64,000 nucleotides of DNA, taken from the NCBI RefSeq assembly GCF_011927795.1, contig NZ_JAATJJ010000001.1, positions 892,666 through 956,665 of the forward strand, given 5' to 3'. Below the pieces are notes generated by a model, which worked only from the letters and a program-made list of their open reading frames with translations, was not told where the DNA came from and made no database searches. Position numbers and translations under genes: made by a program. Shown here piece after piece: positions 55,422 to 64,000 of the stretch (the stretch's first letter is position 1; every line of letters begins with the position of its first letter). Source of the stretch: Saonia flava. GTDB lineage: Bacteria > Bacteroidota > Bacteroidia > Flavobacteriales > Flavobacteriaceae.

Positions 55422-56675
55422 CTATTCATTCCATTTTTCACTGGAAAGGCCATTGAGATCATAGACAACGTTGCCCTCTCTAATGGTTACTTCACATTCC
55501 AGTTTTTGGTTGCCCATCATTTTTTTTCCCTTGGTGTCAATGAAGCCAAAATCACCCGTTCTAAGCTTTAGTATTGCAATATCTGCAACGGCGCCTTCCG
55601 ATAAATGCCCAAGATCCGTTCGCTTTATGTACTTGGCCGGGCTCCATGTGGCACTGCCGATGACCTCGTCCATGGGCATGTCCATGTTAAGAAACTTGGA
55701 CATGATGTTCAACATGTCCTTCATCCCCCCATTCATACTTCCAATATGCAGGTCGGTGCTTATGGAATTTGGCTTAAACCCCTGCTTCATTGCGGGAATG
55801 GCCTGCTCAAATGCAAAGCTTCCACCGCCATGGCCCACATCGAACACTATGCCCTTTTCTTGTGCCTTGAACACAAAGGGCTCCACCTTTCCCAGGTTAT
55901 TTACAACACGTCCCCTACTTCCCAATGAAGCATACGCATGCGTGAATATATCCCCAGGCCTTAATTTTTCCATGAAAAGGGTCTCCAAGGAAAGTATCGG
56001 GTCACTGCCACCAAAATCGATCATAACAGGCATATCGGCTTGTTTACCGGCAGCAACTGCCCTTCCAACAGGCACCCATTCATATCCTGAAAAATGGGCC
56101 AATTTTATGCCAACAATATAGTCCGAATGCTGTCTTGCCATCATTGCGGTAAGCTTGGAATCCATATCGTTTACGTTCTGCTCCACAACGCCACCTTTCA
56201 TGCCAGAGCCAACAATGTTTAAAAAGGCCAATACCCGGGTTTTTGAACGATCGATGGTTTGCTCCTTGAATTCCAAAAAATTTCTCCATCCGGAACTGCC
56301 CGCATCTACAATAGTGGTCACCCCGCTCCGAAAAGTAAAACCATCCGGCGGGACACTGAGCATTCCGTTACTATAGGCTCCATGCCTGTCGGTGCCTGAA
56401 AAAATATGTCCATGTATGTCAATAAGCCCAGGGGTCACGATCAACCCCTCTGCGTTTATTACCTTTTTGGCCTTTCTTTCAGAAATGTTCTTCTTGATCT
56501 TGGCGATCTTTCCGTCCATAATCGCTATGTCCATCACAACCTGGTCCACTCCGTTTTTAATATCCGTGAGTGCCCCTCCCTTTATCAACAGGTCATAATC
56601 TTGTGCCATGGCAGAACCTGAAAACAGCAGTCCTATTATTAGGCTGTGGTACCATTTTGTTCTCATTGTTTTCAT
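55422..56675 (-). CDS. Secreted amidohydrolase/deacetylase (EF_0837/AHA_3915-like)
   Basis: The 417-residue protein has a signal peptide (SLIIGLLFSGSAMA) and a metal-dependent amidohydrolase barrel: the metal pair His88 and His90 in GLIDIHGH, carboxylated Lys191 in VGIKLAHF, His246 in FTHAYAS, His282 in DVGHGGG and Asp308 in STDLH. The sequence matches the EF_0837/AHA_3915 group, whose genes are typically paired with SelA-like EF_0838 enzymes, exactly as here. A role in removing an N-acyl group before deamination is inferred. The start at 56675 (MKTMR) was preferred to a TTG at 56705. The gene directly follows the sorbosone dehydrogenase gene. Confidence 0.9.
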   Translation of the reverse strand: MKTMRTKWYHSLIIGLLFSGSAMAQDYDLLIKGGALTDIKNGVDQVVMDIAIMDGKIAKIKKNISERKAKKVINAEGLIVTPGLIDIHGHIFSGTDRHGAYSNGMLSVPPDGFTFRSGVTTIVDAGSSGWRNFLEFKEQTIDRSKTRVLAFLNIVGSGMKGGVVEQNVNDMDSKLTAMMARQHSDYIVGIKLAHFSGYEWVPVGRAVAAGKQADMPVMIDFGGSDPILSLETLFMEKLRPGDIFTHAYASLGSRGRVVNNLGKVEPFVFKAQEKGIVFDVGHGGGSFAFEQAIPAMKQGFKPNSISTDLHIGSMNGGMKDMLNIMSKFLNMDMPMDEVIGSATWSPAKYIKRTDLGHLSEGAVADIAILKLRTGDFGFIDTKGKKMMGNQKLECEVTIREGNVVYDLNGLSSEKWNE

Positions 56676-56705
56676 TTCAATTTGGTTTTGGTTATTTCTT
56701 TTCAA

Positions 56706-58460
56706 CTAGATACTTTTTCTTACCCTCCCAACCTCTTTGGCCTCTATGGGACCAGCGCTGTTCCCAAAATTGGATCGGATATACGTTAAAACCTCAGCAA
56801 TTTCCTGGTCGCTCAAGAAACTGTGCTGGGGCATCATACTATTATAGGTGTTGCCATTTACTTCCACGGGACCGTCCAGGCCCTTTAGCAAAACCTCTAT
56901 GAGCCTTTCCTTGTTTCCAAGGACCCAGTCTGTTCCGGCCAAAGGTGGGAACCTGGTTCCAGCCCCACGGCCATTGTCCTGGTGGCACACACTGCAATAG
57001 GTGTAGTAGGTTTTTTTTCCACCCTCCCATTGTTCCATGGGCTTAAGGTTGTCCTTGATCTCATCTGGGGTCCTTATGTTTGAAGCTTGCTTCCTCTCCT
57101 CCATCATAGCCAATTGTTCTTCTCCAAAACTATCTTTGTCCCCTTTATACATAACCCTCCATATTTTACCTTTTTCGGTATCACCCAAGTACAAAGAACC
57201 ATCTGGTCCAACAGAGATGCCCATAGGCCTATAAATTGCATCACCTACACTTACTATTGGATCTACAGATGCAAAACCATCTGCAAATACTTCCCATTCA
57301 CCAGAAGGGACTCCATCTTTAAAAGGGACAAATGCAACAATGTATCCAGATTGTGGATATGGTGCACGATTAGTTGATCCATGAAATGCAATAAAAGCAC
57401 CATTTTTATATCTGTCAGGAAATTGCTCTCCATCATAGAAGACCAAATCATTTGGAGCCCAATGACCCGGAAATCCCATAACAGGGTCATCATATTGATC
57501 ACACCTTCCAATTATAGTCCCGTCTCCACCATACTCTGGGGCCAAAACCTTTTTTTCCATTATCTGATTATAGTAGCAGTATGGCCATCCAAAATTTGAA
57601 CCTTCTTTAACCCTCATAAACTCTTCTGATGGAAGCAAAGCACTTTCCAAAGGCGTATATTTATTAGGAAAGAGTCTCAATAAATCATCTCTTCCATGCA
57701 TTACAACATATAGATTATTATCCTGCGAGTTCCATGACATTGCCACCACGCTTCTTATACCAGAGGCATACTTATAACCGTCTTTCTGAGTTTGTCCAAT
57801 TTTGTTGGCATCAAATCTCCATATACCCCCATGATCTTCCAATTGAGGGCACGGATCCAATCCTGGTGCCCCAGGGGTTCTCTTTGGGTCTTGGCATGCA
57901 TTGGATGGCGCACCAAAAGGAACATACATATGTCCATCATTATCAAAAGCCAAAGGTTTACCAATATGTTCATGACCTCCATGAGGATGGTCATCAGTTA
58001 AAACAATTTCGGCCTCACCCTCTGGAACAAGGGTGTTGGGGTTTAGTTTATATCTATAAACAACTAACTCTGTACTAAAATAAATATACCCATTATACAC
58101 TCTCATTTCAGTGGCGTAATTGCCTCCTGGCTGGTTTCCAAACCTTTCAATAAAATCAACTCTACCATCACCATTAGTATCTTTTAAAGCTGCAATGGAC
58201 ATATTGTCTTTAGACCTTTTTAATTTGGCATAAATTGTACCATTATTAGTAACAGCTATGTGACGTGCCTTGCCTTTTATACTATCTACTACTACAAGAG
58301 CCTCAAAATCATTTGGTAGATAAAGCCCTCCATTATCCGAATCGGCAATTGGCAAATTAACCTCATTCCCACATTGAACGAGTGAGATTGAAACCATTAA
58401 TACAAATAGAGATAATTTTAAATTATAGCTTTTAGAAACAAATTGTATTCTTTTTTTCAT
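56706..58460 (-). CDS. Sorbosone dehydrogenase-like propeller fused to cytochrome c, lipoprotein
   Basis: The 584-residue lipoprotein (MVSISLVQC) has a six-bladed propeller of the PQQ-dependent sugar/sorbosone dehydrogenase type (about 40-440, with DDHPHGGHEHIGKPLAFD, VVMHGRDDL, EGSNFGWPYCYYN, GHWAPNDLVFYDG, YRPMGISVGPDGSLYLGDTE) and a C-terminal cytochrome c domain with haem motif CSVCHQ and distal Met in MMPQHSFLS. It should oxidise a sugar or hydroxy acid and hand electrons to the respiratory chain. Base composition changes sharply inside the gene: 16 of 60 G+C at 58201-58260 but 35 of 60 at 56941-57000, so its 3' third appears to come from a different source. Start at 58460 gives the lipoprotein signal. 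Confidence 0.9.
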   Translation of the reverse strand: MKKRIQFVSKSYNLKLSLFVLMVSISLVQCGNEVNLPIADSDNGGLYLPNDFEALVVVDSIKGKARHIAVTNNGTIYAKLKRSKDNMSIAALKDTNGDGRVDFIERFGNQPGGNYATEMRVYNGYIYFSTELVVYRYKLNPNTLVPEGEAEIVLTDDHPHGGHEHIGKPLAFDNDGHMYVPFGAPSNACQDPKRTPGAPGLDPCPQLEDHGGIWRFDANKIGQTQKDGYKYASGIRSVVAMSWNSQDNNLYVVMHGRDDLLRLFPNKYTPLESALLPSEEFMRVKEGSNFGWPYCYYNQIMEKKVLAPEYGGDGTIIGRCDQYDDPVMGFPGHWAPNDLVFYDGEQFPDRYKNGAFIAFHGSTNRAPYPQSGYIVAFVPFKDGVPSGEWEVFADGFASVDPIVSVGDAIYRPMGISVGPDGSLYLGDTEKGKIWRVMYKGDKDSFGEEQLAMMEERKQASNIRTPDEIKDNLKPMEQWEGGKKTYYTYCSVCHQDNGRGAGTRFPPLAGTDWVLGNKERLIEVLLKGLDGPVEVNGNTYNSMMPQHSFLSDQEIAEVLTYIRSNFGNSAGPIEAKEVGRVRKSI

Positions 58461-58828
58461 ATTACTAATAGACCGAATGGCACAAACACGCAAAGGTTTT
58501 TTTCTGTTTGATAATTCGAAAATTAATTGGTTAATCCTTTTTAAGCAGTTAAAAAAACTTTCTGAAAACTATCTTTTTAGATTTCAAAAAAAAAAAGATT
58601 TAGACGAAGGACATTCCTACACTACCTTTTCGACCATATTCGAGTAAGGTTTTACATTCTTTTAAAAGTATACCTAGCAGAGAATACCAAGACCTATGGT
58701 CAAAATTGAACTGGTCCAAAATTTAGGACCAAGTTGCAAGACGTATTTAAAAAAAGGGGAATGGATAACAAAAAACAAGGAGACCTTTTAAGCTATTTTG
58801 GCACCTTGGGGAGTAAAATATATTAGAT
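58461..58828. other. Intergenic region between dehydrogenase and response-regulator genes
   Basis: No recognised gene. It contains a short inverted repeat (tggtcc...ggacca near 58712-58731) and a 31-codon frame at 58696-58791 that I do not call. The promoter of the 51-58 kb operon should lie near its left end. Confidence 0.4.
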
Positions 58829-59239
58829 TTATTGCATTAGTTCATTCACTATTTTCTCTAATTTTACTTTTGTTATTGGTTTGTTAATAAAGCCATTACA
58901 GGTGGTATGCTCATCAGCATCTCTCATATCACTCAAATTAGTTGTTGATGATAACATATAAATTTTTGTTCTCTCTAATTTTTCATTTGCAAGCTCACTG
59001 AATTTGTTTAAAAATTCAAAACCATTCATTTCCGGCATATTTATATCCAATAAAATTATGTCCGGCACAAACATTGGCTCCAAGCTTAATTGGTCCTCCA
59101 GTGAACCTAAGTATTCAACAGCCATTTTTGCCCTTGTATAAGATTTAATACATGAGTCTATTTCTAGTTTCTCTATGTTCTTTTGATTAACAAACAAATC
59201 TATTTCACTATCGTCAATCAACATAAAATTTATTTTCAT
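58829..59239 (-). CDS. Single-domain response regulator (CheY-like)
   Basis: The 136-residue protein is one receiver domain: acidic pocket Asp9-Asp10 (MLIDDSE), phospho-acceptor Asp65 in IILLDINMPEMNGFEF, Thr/Ser in YMLSSTT and Lys in FINKPITKVKL. It has no output domain and must act through partners or phosphate relay. It is the last gene of the run with the PAS kinase, 12 bases downstream of it. Confidence 0.95.
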   Translation of the reverse strand: MKINFMLIDDSEIDLFVNQKNIEKLEIDSCIKSYTRAKMAVEYLGSLEDQLSLEPMFVPDIILLDINMPEMNGFEFLNKFSELANEKLERTKIYMLSSTTNLSDMRDADEHTTCNGFINKPITKVKLEKIVNELMQ

Positions 59240-59251
59240 CTGGCCTATATT

Positions 59252-60739
59252 TTAATTGGTTTTTGGCAAATGAATTGTAAAACAAGTACTGTTTTGGATC
59301 TTGCTTTCAACTCTTATTTCTCCTTTTAAGCTTTCCACTATACTTTTAACTATATATAAACCTAAACCGTTAGATTCTGGGTTTTGGTCCGCTTCCGCTC
59401 TATAGTATAATTCGAATATTTTATTCAGGTCTTTTTTATTTATGCCTTTACCATTGTCACATATTATTATTAGGATTCCGTCCCTTAATGATTTTACTTT
59501 AATGTCAATCCAAGGCTGATGGTTCTTTGTTAGTGGTAAGGAAAATTTTATCCCATTTTTTATTAAATTCTGAAATATTGCAAAAATCAAATCCGGGCTA
59601 GAAATAAAATCATTGGGGTTTTCAATGTCAATGTTGAATTTTAAATTTTCAAAATTATTATAGCCTTTCAATATTTTTAAAACATTGTCTACTATTTGAG
59701 AAAAATCAACAACCGTTATTTCATGGACTTTTGAGGAAATTAAGGAAGCACTGGTAAGGCTATTAGATAATGCCTTGGCATTATTAATAGTCTTTTCTAG
59801 CATGTTTATTAGAATTTGCATCTTATCAATAGATTGCTCCTCCTTTATTAGGTTAATTAAACCTTGTGCCGATGAAAATGGTGCGTTTAAATCATGTGCG
59901 GAACGATATAAAAACAATTCCAATTCTTTTGTTTTACGTTTTAGCATATTTTGAAAGGCAATACGCTTGGTAATGTCCAACATTTTAAAGGCATAATAAT
60001 CCTCGTTATTAATAGTCCATTTGCTTACAACAAGTTCAACAGGAAATTCCGAGCCTTCTTTATTCAAACAATAAAATTCCAGCCCTTCTTGATTTTTAAT
60101 GGTTCTGTACCTGTTGGTCAATTCTAAAAAATCAGAAATATTCGATTTTTTATATTTTTTTGCCATTAAAACAGAGTGTTGTTTTCCCATTATCTCATGC
60201 TCAGAATAACCAAAAGCATTTTCTGCTCCTTTATTCCATTTAATAATAGAACCTTTATAGTCTGTGACAACAACTATCCCAATTTTTATCGACTTATATA
60301 TTAATTGGTATATGGACTCATCATTTTTTAGTACTTCACACTCCAACTTTATTTTGGTTATATCCTCATGGATACAAATGAATTTGCAATCCGGTAAAGC
60401 CCCAACTTTTATAGGTAAAATTTTAGTATCTAACCAAATTGGACTCCCATTGCTCAATACATCTTTTAGGACTCCTTCCCATTTTTCTCCTTGCATAATG
60501 GTCCTCCATAAATCATTATGTTTTTCTAAGGAGAAAAATTCTGTTTTTAACAAATGATTGGGCTCTCCCACTATTGGACCAGTACTGCTCCTGTAAATTT
60601 TGCAAAAATTCTCATTGGCATATTCTATTCTGCCCGAAGAATCCATAATAGTATATATAGAGTTTGCTTTAAAAACATTCTTAATACCATCTTCAACACT
60701 ATTGGTACTCTCTGACCAAAAATTTTTAAAAGCTCTCAT
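59252..60739 (-). CDS. PAS-domain sensor histidine kinase
   Basis: The 495-residue protein has no membrane segment. Two PAS domains (about 20-135 and 145-260, e.g. YTIMDSSGRIEYANENFC, GIVVVTDYKGSIIKWNKGAENAFGYS) precede a kinase core with the H-box-like RSAHDLNAPFSSAQGLI, N-box NLIKNGIKFS and G boxes CDNGKGINKKDLNKIFELYY and SNGLGLYIVKSI. It probably phosphorylates the single-domain regulator next to it. The ATG overlaps the stop of the small upstream gene by four bases, indicating coupled translation with that protein. Confidence 0.93.
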   Translation of the reverse strand: MRAFKNFWSESTNSVEDGIKNVFKANSIYTIMDSSGRIEYANENFCKIYRSSTGPIVGEPNHLLKTEFFSLEKHNDLWRTIMQGEKWEGVLKDVLSNGSPIWLDTKILPIKVGALPDCKFICIHEDITKIKLECEVLKNDESIYQLIYKSIKIGIVVVTDYKGSIIKWNKGAENAFGYSEHEIMGKQHSVLMAKKYKKSNISDFLELTNRYRTIKNQEGLEFYCLNKEGSEFPVELVVSKWTINNEDYYAFKMLDITKRIAFQNMLKRKTKELELFLYRSAHDLNAPFSSAQGLINLIKEEQSIDKMQILINMLEKTINNAKALSNSLTSASLISSKVHEITVVDFSQIVDNVLKILKGYNNFENLKFNIDIENPNDFISSPDLIFAIFQNLIKNGIKFSLPLTKNHQPWIDIKVKSLRDGILIIICDNGKGINKKDLNKIFELYYRAEADQNPESNGLGLYIVKSIVESLKGEIRVESKIQNSTCFTIHLPKTN

Positions 60740-61137
60740 TCTTTAATTTTATTTTTTAAAGAATACTCCTTTGCCATGGACATACTACTAAAAATTTCAT
60801 AGGGTATACTTGTATTATATATTCTTTTATATGACCGTATTAATAACTTTATAGCCAATGAGTTTACAACGTATGCTTCTGATATTATTAAGGGACTGTC
60901 GTTAAATTTTTTGGATAATAATTGTGCGGCTTCAATTGAAAAAGTGCCTTTAACATCCCTTAAGTCTATAAGAAGGGGAATGGGAACTCCATGAGACAAT
61001 GTGGCTATTGTCCGTAAGTATAGTCCGGCCATTTTATAATCCAGTTTATGATAAATATTTTTGGTTATTTTACAGAATAGAATCCCATTATTTTTAGTCC
61101 AAAAAGTCGTGTGGTTTAGATTAATTTTCTCTTCCAT
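60736..61137 (-). CDS. Small conserved protein, STAS-like paralogue 1 (function unknown)
   Basis: The 133-residue protein has no signal or membrane segment. It shows alternating beta-alpha pattern with LRTIATLSHGVPIPLLIDLRDVKGTF in its centre, split here as LSHGVPIPLLIDLRD and a later AYVVNSLAIKLLIRSY. The fold pattern reminds me of STAS/SpoIIAA- or SEC14-like domains seen in Bacteroidota signalling operons, but I cannot identify the family with certainty. Its neighbour upstream is a paralogue. Start at 61137 (MEEK) leaves four bases between the two genes; the longer form at 61152 would overlap. Confidence 0.75.
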   Translation of the reverse strand: MEEKINLNHTTFWTKNNGILFCKITKNIYHKLDYKMAGLYLRTIATLSHGVPIPLLIDLRDVKGTFSIEAAQLLSKKFNDSPLIISEAYVVNSLAIKLLIRSYKRIYNTSIPYEIFSSMSMAKEYSLKNKIKE

Positions 61138-61141
61138 GATC

Positions 61142-61561
61142 CTAAATTTCATTTATCATATTAAGTTCCTTGATTTTTTCATTACAAAAACCCGTTGCCT
61201 CCTCGACACGCACATATATATGATTCCAAAATGCATTGCCATCTACAATACTGGATAGAACAAGAAACATCTTTATAATAAAGGACTTAACTACAAACGA
61301 CCTGGAAAGAACAGTAATACCGATTAGGGAACAAGGAGAAAATAAATTAAATGATTTTAGTGCTTCTAAATTGTCCAGTCCTTTTAAGTTAATGAGCATG
61401 GGGAGAAATTTTCCGTTGGAAAGACGTTTAATTATATTGGCAATAGTTTCTATATCCTTCCCATTAAAAGATTGAAAAACAAATCCCCTCTTTATTGTGC
61501 AGTAAATAATATTTTGGTCTACCCAAAATGCTGCACCTTCAAATTGAATTATGTTTTCCAA
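61142..61561 (-). CDS. Small conserved protein, STAS-like paralogue 2 (function unknown)
   Basis: The 139-residue protein resembles the gene downstream across its length: both open with an AFW/TFW segment, have a central LSNGKFLPMLINLKGL / LSHGVPIPLLIDLRD strand, and an SRSFVVKSFIIKMFL / SEAYVVNSLAIKLLI helix. A tandem duplication is the likely origin. Nothing identifies an active site; the phosphorylatable Ser of SpoIIAA is not obvious. It begins the run of four genes ending in the response regulator and lies 195 bases downstream of the sigma-54 activator gene. Confidence 0.75.
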   Translation of the reverse strand: MENIIQFEGAAFWVDQNIIYCTIKRGFVFQSFNGKDIETIANIIKRLSNGKFLPMLINLKGLDNLEALKSFNLFSPCSLIGITVLSRSFVVKSFIIKMFLVLSSIVDGNAFWNHIYVRVEEATGFCNEKIKELNMINEI

Positions 61562-61756
61562 ACTATATTATTTAAAAAACAAGATTCAATTGATATGCCA
61601 AAAAAAATATTAAATCACCCTAAGCCACATAACTATCTTTTTATCAACTATTTAAGTTATAAAACTATAATGCAGAGCAGGAAATTACTCTTTCAGAAAC
61701 AACGGTATACCGTTTTTGTTATGGGAGACAGAATAGATTCCGCGGAATACCGTGGA

Positions 61757-64000
61757 TTATTGATTTTGTTTTTTAATGCCCAATTTCAGCATTTTATCGC
61801 GAAGGGTACTTGGTTTAACTTCGAGTAAGGAAGAAGCGCTATTGGAGCCTGATATTTTCCAATTGCATTGCTCTAACACACTTATTATATGGTTACGTTG
61901 AATAGTTTCCAGGGACAAATATTGCCCTTTAATTGATACTTTTGGTTGTTGTACATCAGACTCAAACCCTGGGATAATTAAAGTTTCCTCATTGGACAAA
62001 ATAGAAGCTCTTTCAATTAAATTTTCCAATTCCCTAATGTTTCCGGGCCAGTCGTAAGACTTAAGCTTTTCCATGGCTGCATCGGATATGTATTTAATAT
62101 TTTTAGAATAGGCTTTATTAAATTTATCTACAAAGTGCTCTACCAATAAAGGTATATCATCCCTCCTTTTTCTTAACGGTGGTACTTTAATTGGGAAAAC
62201 ATTTAATCTAAAAAATAAATCTTCCCTAAACAGTTTTTTCTCAATCTCCTCTTTTAAATCTCTATTTGTTGCGGCAATAACCCTAACATCCAACTTTTTT
62301 ATTCCAGTCCCGCCCACTACTTCAATTTCACCTTCTTGCAAGAACCTTAATATTTTTGGCTGCATATCCAAAGGTAATTCCCCTATTTCGTCCAAAAACA
62401 AAGTGCCACCATCCGCTAACTCAAATTTCCCGATTTTATCCCTAAATGCACCTGTAAACGAGCCCTTTTTATGTCCAAACAATTCACTCTCAATTAGCTC
62501 CCTTGGTATTGCAGAGCAATTAACCTTAATTAAAGGTTTTGCATTTCTTATGCTAATGTTATGAACCGCCCTTGCCAACAGTTCTTTTCCAGTACCAGAT
62601 TCTCCCAACAACAATACAGTTGCATTCGTTGCCGCCACTTTTTCAACTTCCGAAAGTACATTGCTAAACTCCGAGCTTCCATATACCATTTCTTCAAAAT
62701 TAAACACCAACTCCAGCTCATTTCTAAGATAAATGTTTTCCTGTTCCAGCTTATTCCGTAAAACATTCAATTCGGAATTAGCTTTTGAAAGTTCTTGGTT
62801 TGCCAGATTCATTTTCTGCTCGGCTATTTTCCGTTCTTTACTTTCAACCATTAGCGACACTATACTAGCAATTGAAGTGGCAAATTCTTGTTCATCGGCA
62901 GACCAATTCCTAAGGGTTTCCCCTATATGCTCAAAGCAAATAATACCATAATAGCCTTTTGTGCTATGAATAAACACATCCATTAAGGATTTTATATTAT
63001 TAGGTATTAAATAATCTTTGGCGAACTGTTCCGTAAGACTGTTTTTTTGGGCATCTTTTATAAGAATTGTTTGTTTCCTTTCTAAAGCATTAAAGTATTT
63101 TGGATTATCTGTTTTTTTGAGAACTACCCCATTGGAAAATTGGCTATCACTTAGAGTATATAACTTTTCGCAAAAAATTTCGCTTTTTTCAGAATCAAAA
63201 CTCCACACACTGACTCTTTCCACATTCAAAGTTTCAGATGCAAGTTTTGTAATATGGTTTAGAGAGAGCTTAAAATCCTCACCAACAAGACTAGCCAATT
63301 TCAATATAACTTCCTTCTTTTTTGAAGATTTTAAGGCACTTTCTTCAAGTGTATTTTTCACCTTGATCTCCTTAGAAATGTCTTTCATAGTCCCAAACAA
63401 AGCAATAACTTCATTTTTGTCATTTTTAATATTTCCAGTTAAAAATGAAGCTAGAAACTTCTCGCCATTTTTTCTAATAAATTCAAACTGAAATGATGGC
63501 GCCTCACCTACTGCAACTTTTTGCATAGTTTTCCCCATTTCAAAATAATCATCTGGTTTAGCAAAAGGATATGGTAGGTTAAGCCCAACAAGCTCTTTGT
63601 TTGTATAACCAAGAATGTTACATGTAGATTCATTTACCATAATAATTTCACCTTCCAGATTAACAATTATCAATCCTTCTTGCATGGACATAACTAGCTT
63701 ATCTGTAAACTCTTTTGTCAATCTTAAATCCAATTCTGCTTTTTTACGCTCAGTAATATCAATTACTGTTCCTTGCATTTTTATTGTTTTTCCGGAAGCA
63801 TCCTCAATAATTTCCATTTGGACCAAAACGTATTTTATTGTTTCATCATCCCATAAAACTCGGTATTCAAAAGGCTCATTCTTTTTATTCTTAATTCTTT
63901 CTTCAACAAGTTTATTATGGAAATCCCTGTCATCTGGGTGTATTTTTTTTAGTACCGAATTGTAACTTAATTCAATGTTCTTCTCTACATTATAGATTTC
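61757..64000 (-). CDS. Sigma-54-dependent activator with PAS and GAF sensing domains (5' end cut by window)
   Basis: The frame is open to the right edge of the window, so the N-terminus is missing; 747 codons are visible. In order: end of a PAS domain (HPDDRDF at the edge), another PAS domain (about 80-200 of the visible part), a GAF domain ([21 protein letters not shown]), a coiled coil, the AAA+ domain with Walker [17 protein letters not shown], the sigma-54 contact loop [12 protein letters not shown] and Walker [14 protein letters not shown], and a C-terminal Fis-type HTH ([20 protein letters not shown]... LRDKMLKLG). It should activate sigma-54 promoters in response to a cytoplasmic signal. 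Target genes are unknown; the downstream signalling cluster is one possibility. Confidence 0.95.
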   Translation of the reverse strand, partial: EIYNVEKNIELSYNSVLKKIHPDDRDFHNKLVEERIKNKKNEPFEYRVLWDDETIKYVLVQMEIIEDASGKTIKMQGTVIDITERKKAELDLRLTKEFTDKLVMSMQEGLIIVNLEGEIIMVNESTCNILGYTNKELVGLNLPYPFAKPDDYFEMGKTMQKVAVGEAPSFQFEFIRKNGEKFLASFLTGNIKNDKNEVIALFGTMKDISKEIKVKNTLEESALKSSKKKEVILKLASLVGEDFKLSLNHITKLASETLNVERVSVWSFDSEKSEIFCEKLYTLSDSQFSNGVVLKKTDNPKYFNALERKQTILIKDAQKNSLTEQFAKDYLIPNNIKSLMDVFIHSTKGYYGIICFEHIGETLRNWSADEQEFATSIASIVSLMVESKERKIAEQKMNLANQELSKANSELNVLRNKLEQENIYLRNELELVFNFEEMVYGSSEFSNVLSEVEKVAATNATVLLLGESGTGKELLARAVHNISIRNAKPLIKVNCSAIPRELIESELFGHKKGSFTGAFRDKIGKFELADGGTLFLDEIGELPLDMQPKILRFLQEGEIEVVGGTGIKKLDVRVIAATNRDLKEEIEKKLFREDLFFRLNVFPIKVPPLRKRRDDIPLLVEHFVDKFNKAYSKNIKYISDAAMEKLKSYDWPGNIRELENLIERASILSNEETLIIPGFESDVQQPKVSIKGQYLSLETIQRNHIISVLEQCNWKISGSNSASSLLEVKPSTLRDKMLKLGIKKQNQ

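Noticed and set aside
55471-56121. 216-codon plus-strand frame opposite the amidohydrolase gene
   Set aside because: It is a long antisense shadow favoured by the higher G+C; the opposite strand has intact catalytic motifs and a signal peptide.
58696-58791. 31-codon ATG frame between the dehydrogenase and response-regulator genes
   Set aside because: Very short, no signal, leader or family resemblance; it may be a remnant but nothing supports expression.
1-64000. CRISPR array, prophage, complete insertion sequence, rRNA operon or toxin-antitoxin pair
   Set aside because: Looked for by eye on both strands; no regularly spaced repeats, transposase or integrase genes, or rRNA sequence were seen.

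Overview
The window looks like a piece of a marine Flavobacteriia (Bacteroidota) chromosome. The evidence is two SusC/SusD pairs, many lipoproteins with short Cys lipoboxes, S1 sulfatases beside glycoside hydrolases, LytS/LytR-type signalling, a Bacteroidota-type promoter (TTTG-N19-TAnnTTTN) in front of a tRNA, and generally AT-rich DNA. Genus cannot be told from the sequence alone.

Layout. (1) 1-5876: an alpha/beta hydrolase (cut by the window start) and a VanX-type D-Ala-D-Ala dipeptidase on the minus strand, divergent from a GH1 beta-glucosidase, a GH130 enzyme and an S1 sulfatase. (2) 5881-6134: a decayed gene remnant. (3) 6260-12926: a compact peptide natural-product (RiPP/bacteriocin-like) locus. 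It holds a VKOR-thioredoxin fusion with a degenerate C39 domain, a 56-aa double-glycine precursor with four cysteines that is too short for ordinary gene callers, a GT1-type glycosyltransferase, a C39 peptidase-ABC exporter and an HlyD-type adaptor. (4) 12937-31936: an AraC regulator, SusC/SusD, a large VCBS/ASPIC-UnbV lipoprotein, then a minus-strand run of a DUF255 thioredoxin-domain protein, two SGNH-type esterases (SASA and CE2-like), an S1 sulfatase, GH9 and an alpha/beta hydrolase. With region 1 this reads as a polysaccharide utilisation locus for an acetylated and sulfated beta-linked glucan or mannan-like glycan (inference). (5) 32053-40279: tRNA-Arg(TCT), a PhyH dioxygenase, an msrB-msrA-selO operon with overlapping starts, a CBM9-like lipoprotein, a GC-rich BASS transporter, a ThuA-like protein and a lactonase-family lipoprotein. 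(6) 40944-51278: a LytS/LytR pair followed by a second SusC-SusD-ASPIC/UnbV set. (7) 51365-58460: a catabolic module in which every protein has an export signal: two Tat-type SelA/DgaE-like PLP enzymes, a Tat-type RidA, an RraA-like aldolase, an EF_0837-type amidohydrolase and a sorbosone dehydrogenase-cytochrome c lipoprotein. (8) 58829-64000: a signalling cluster with two tandem small paralogues of unknown function, a PAS histidine kinase, a single-domain response regulator and a sigma-54 activator cut by the window end.

The two most unusual systems are the peptide locus at 6260-12926 (predicted disulfide-bonded, possibly glycosylated secreted peptide) and the apparently periplasmic deacylase/ammonia-lyase/imine-deaminase/aldolase module at 51365-56675. 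The latter overlaps a GC-rich island (about 52.65-57.1 kb) whose one edge lies inside a gene and whose other edge lies between two paralogues, suggesting recombination. No complete insertion sequence, prophage, CRISPR array or rRNA was seen.
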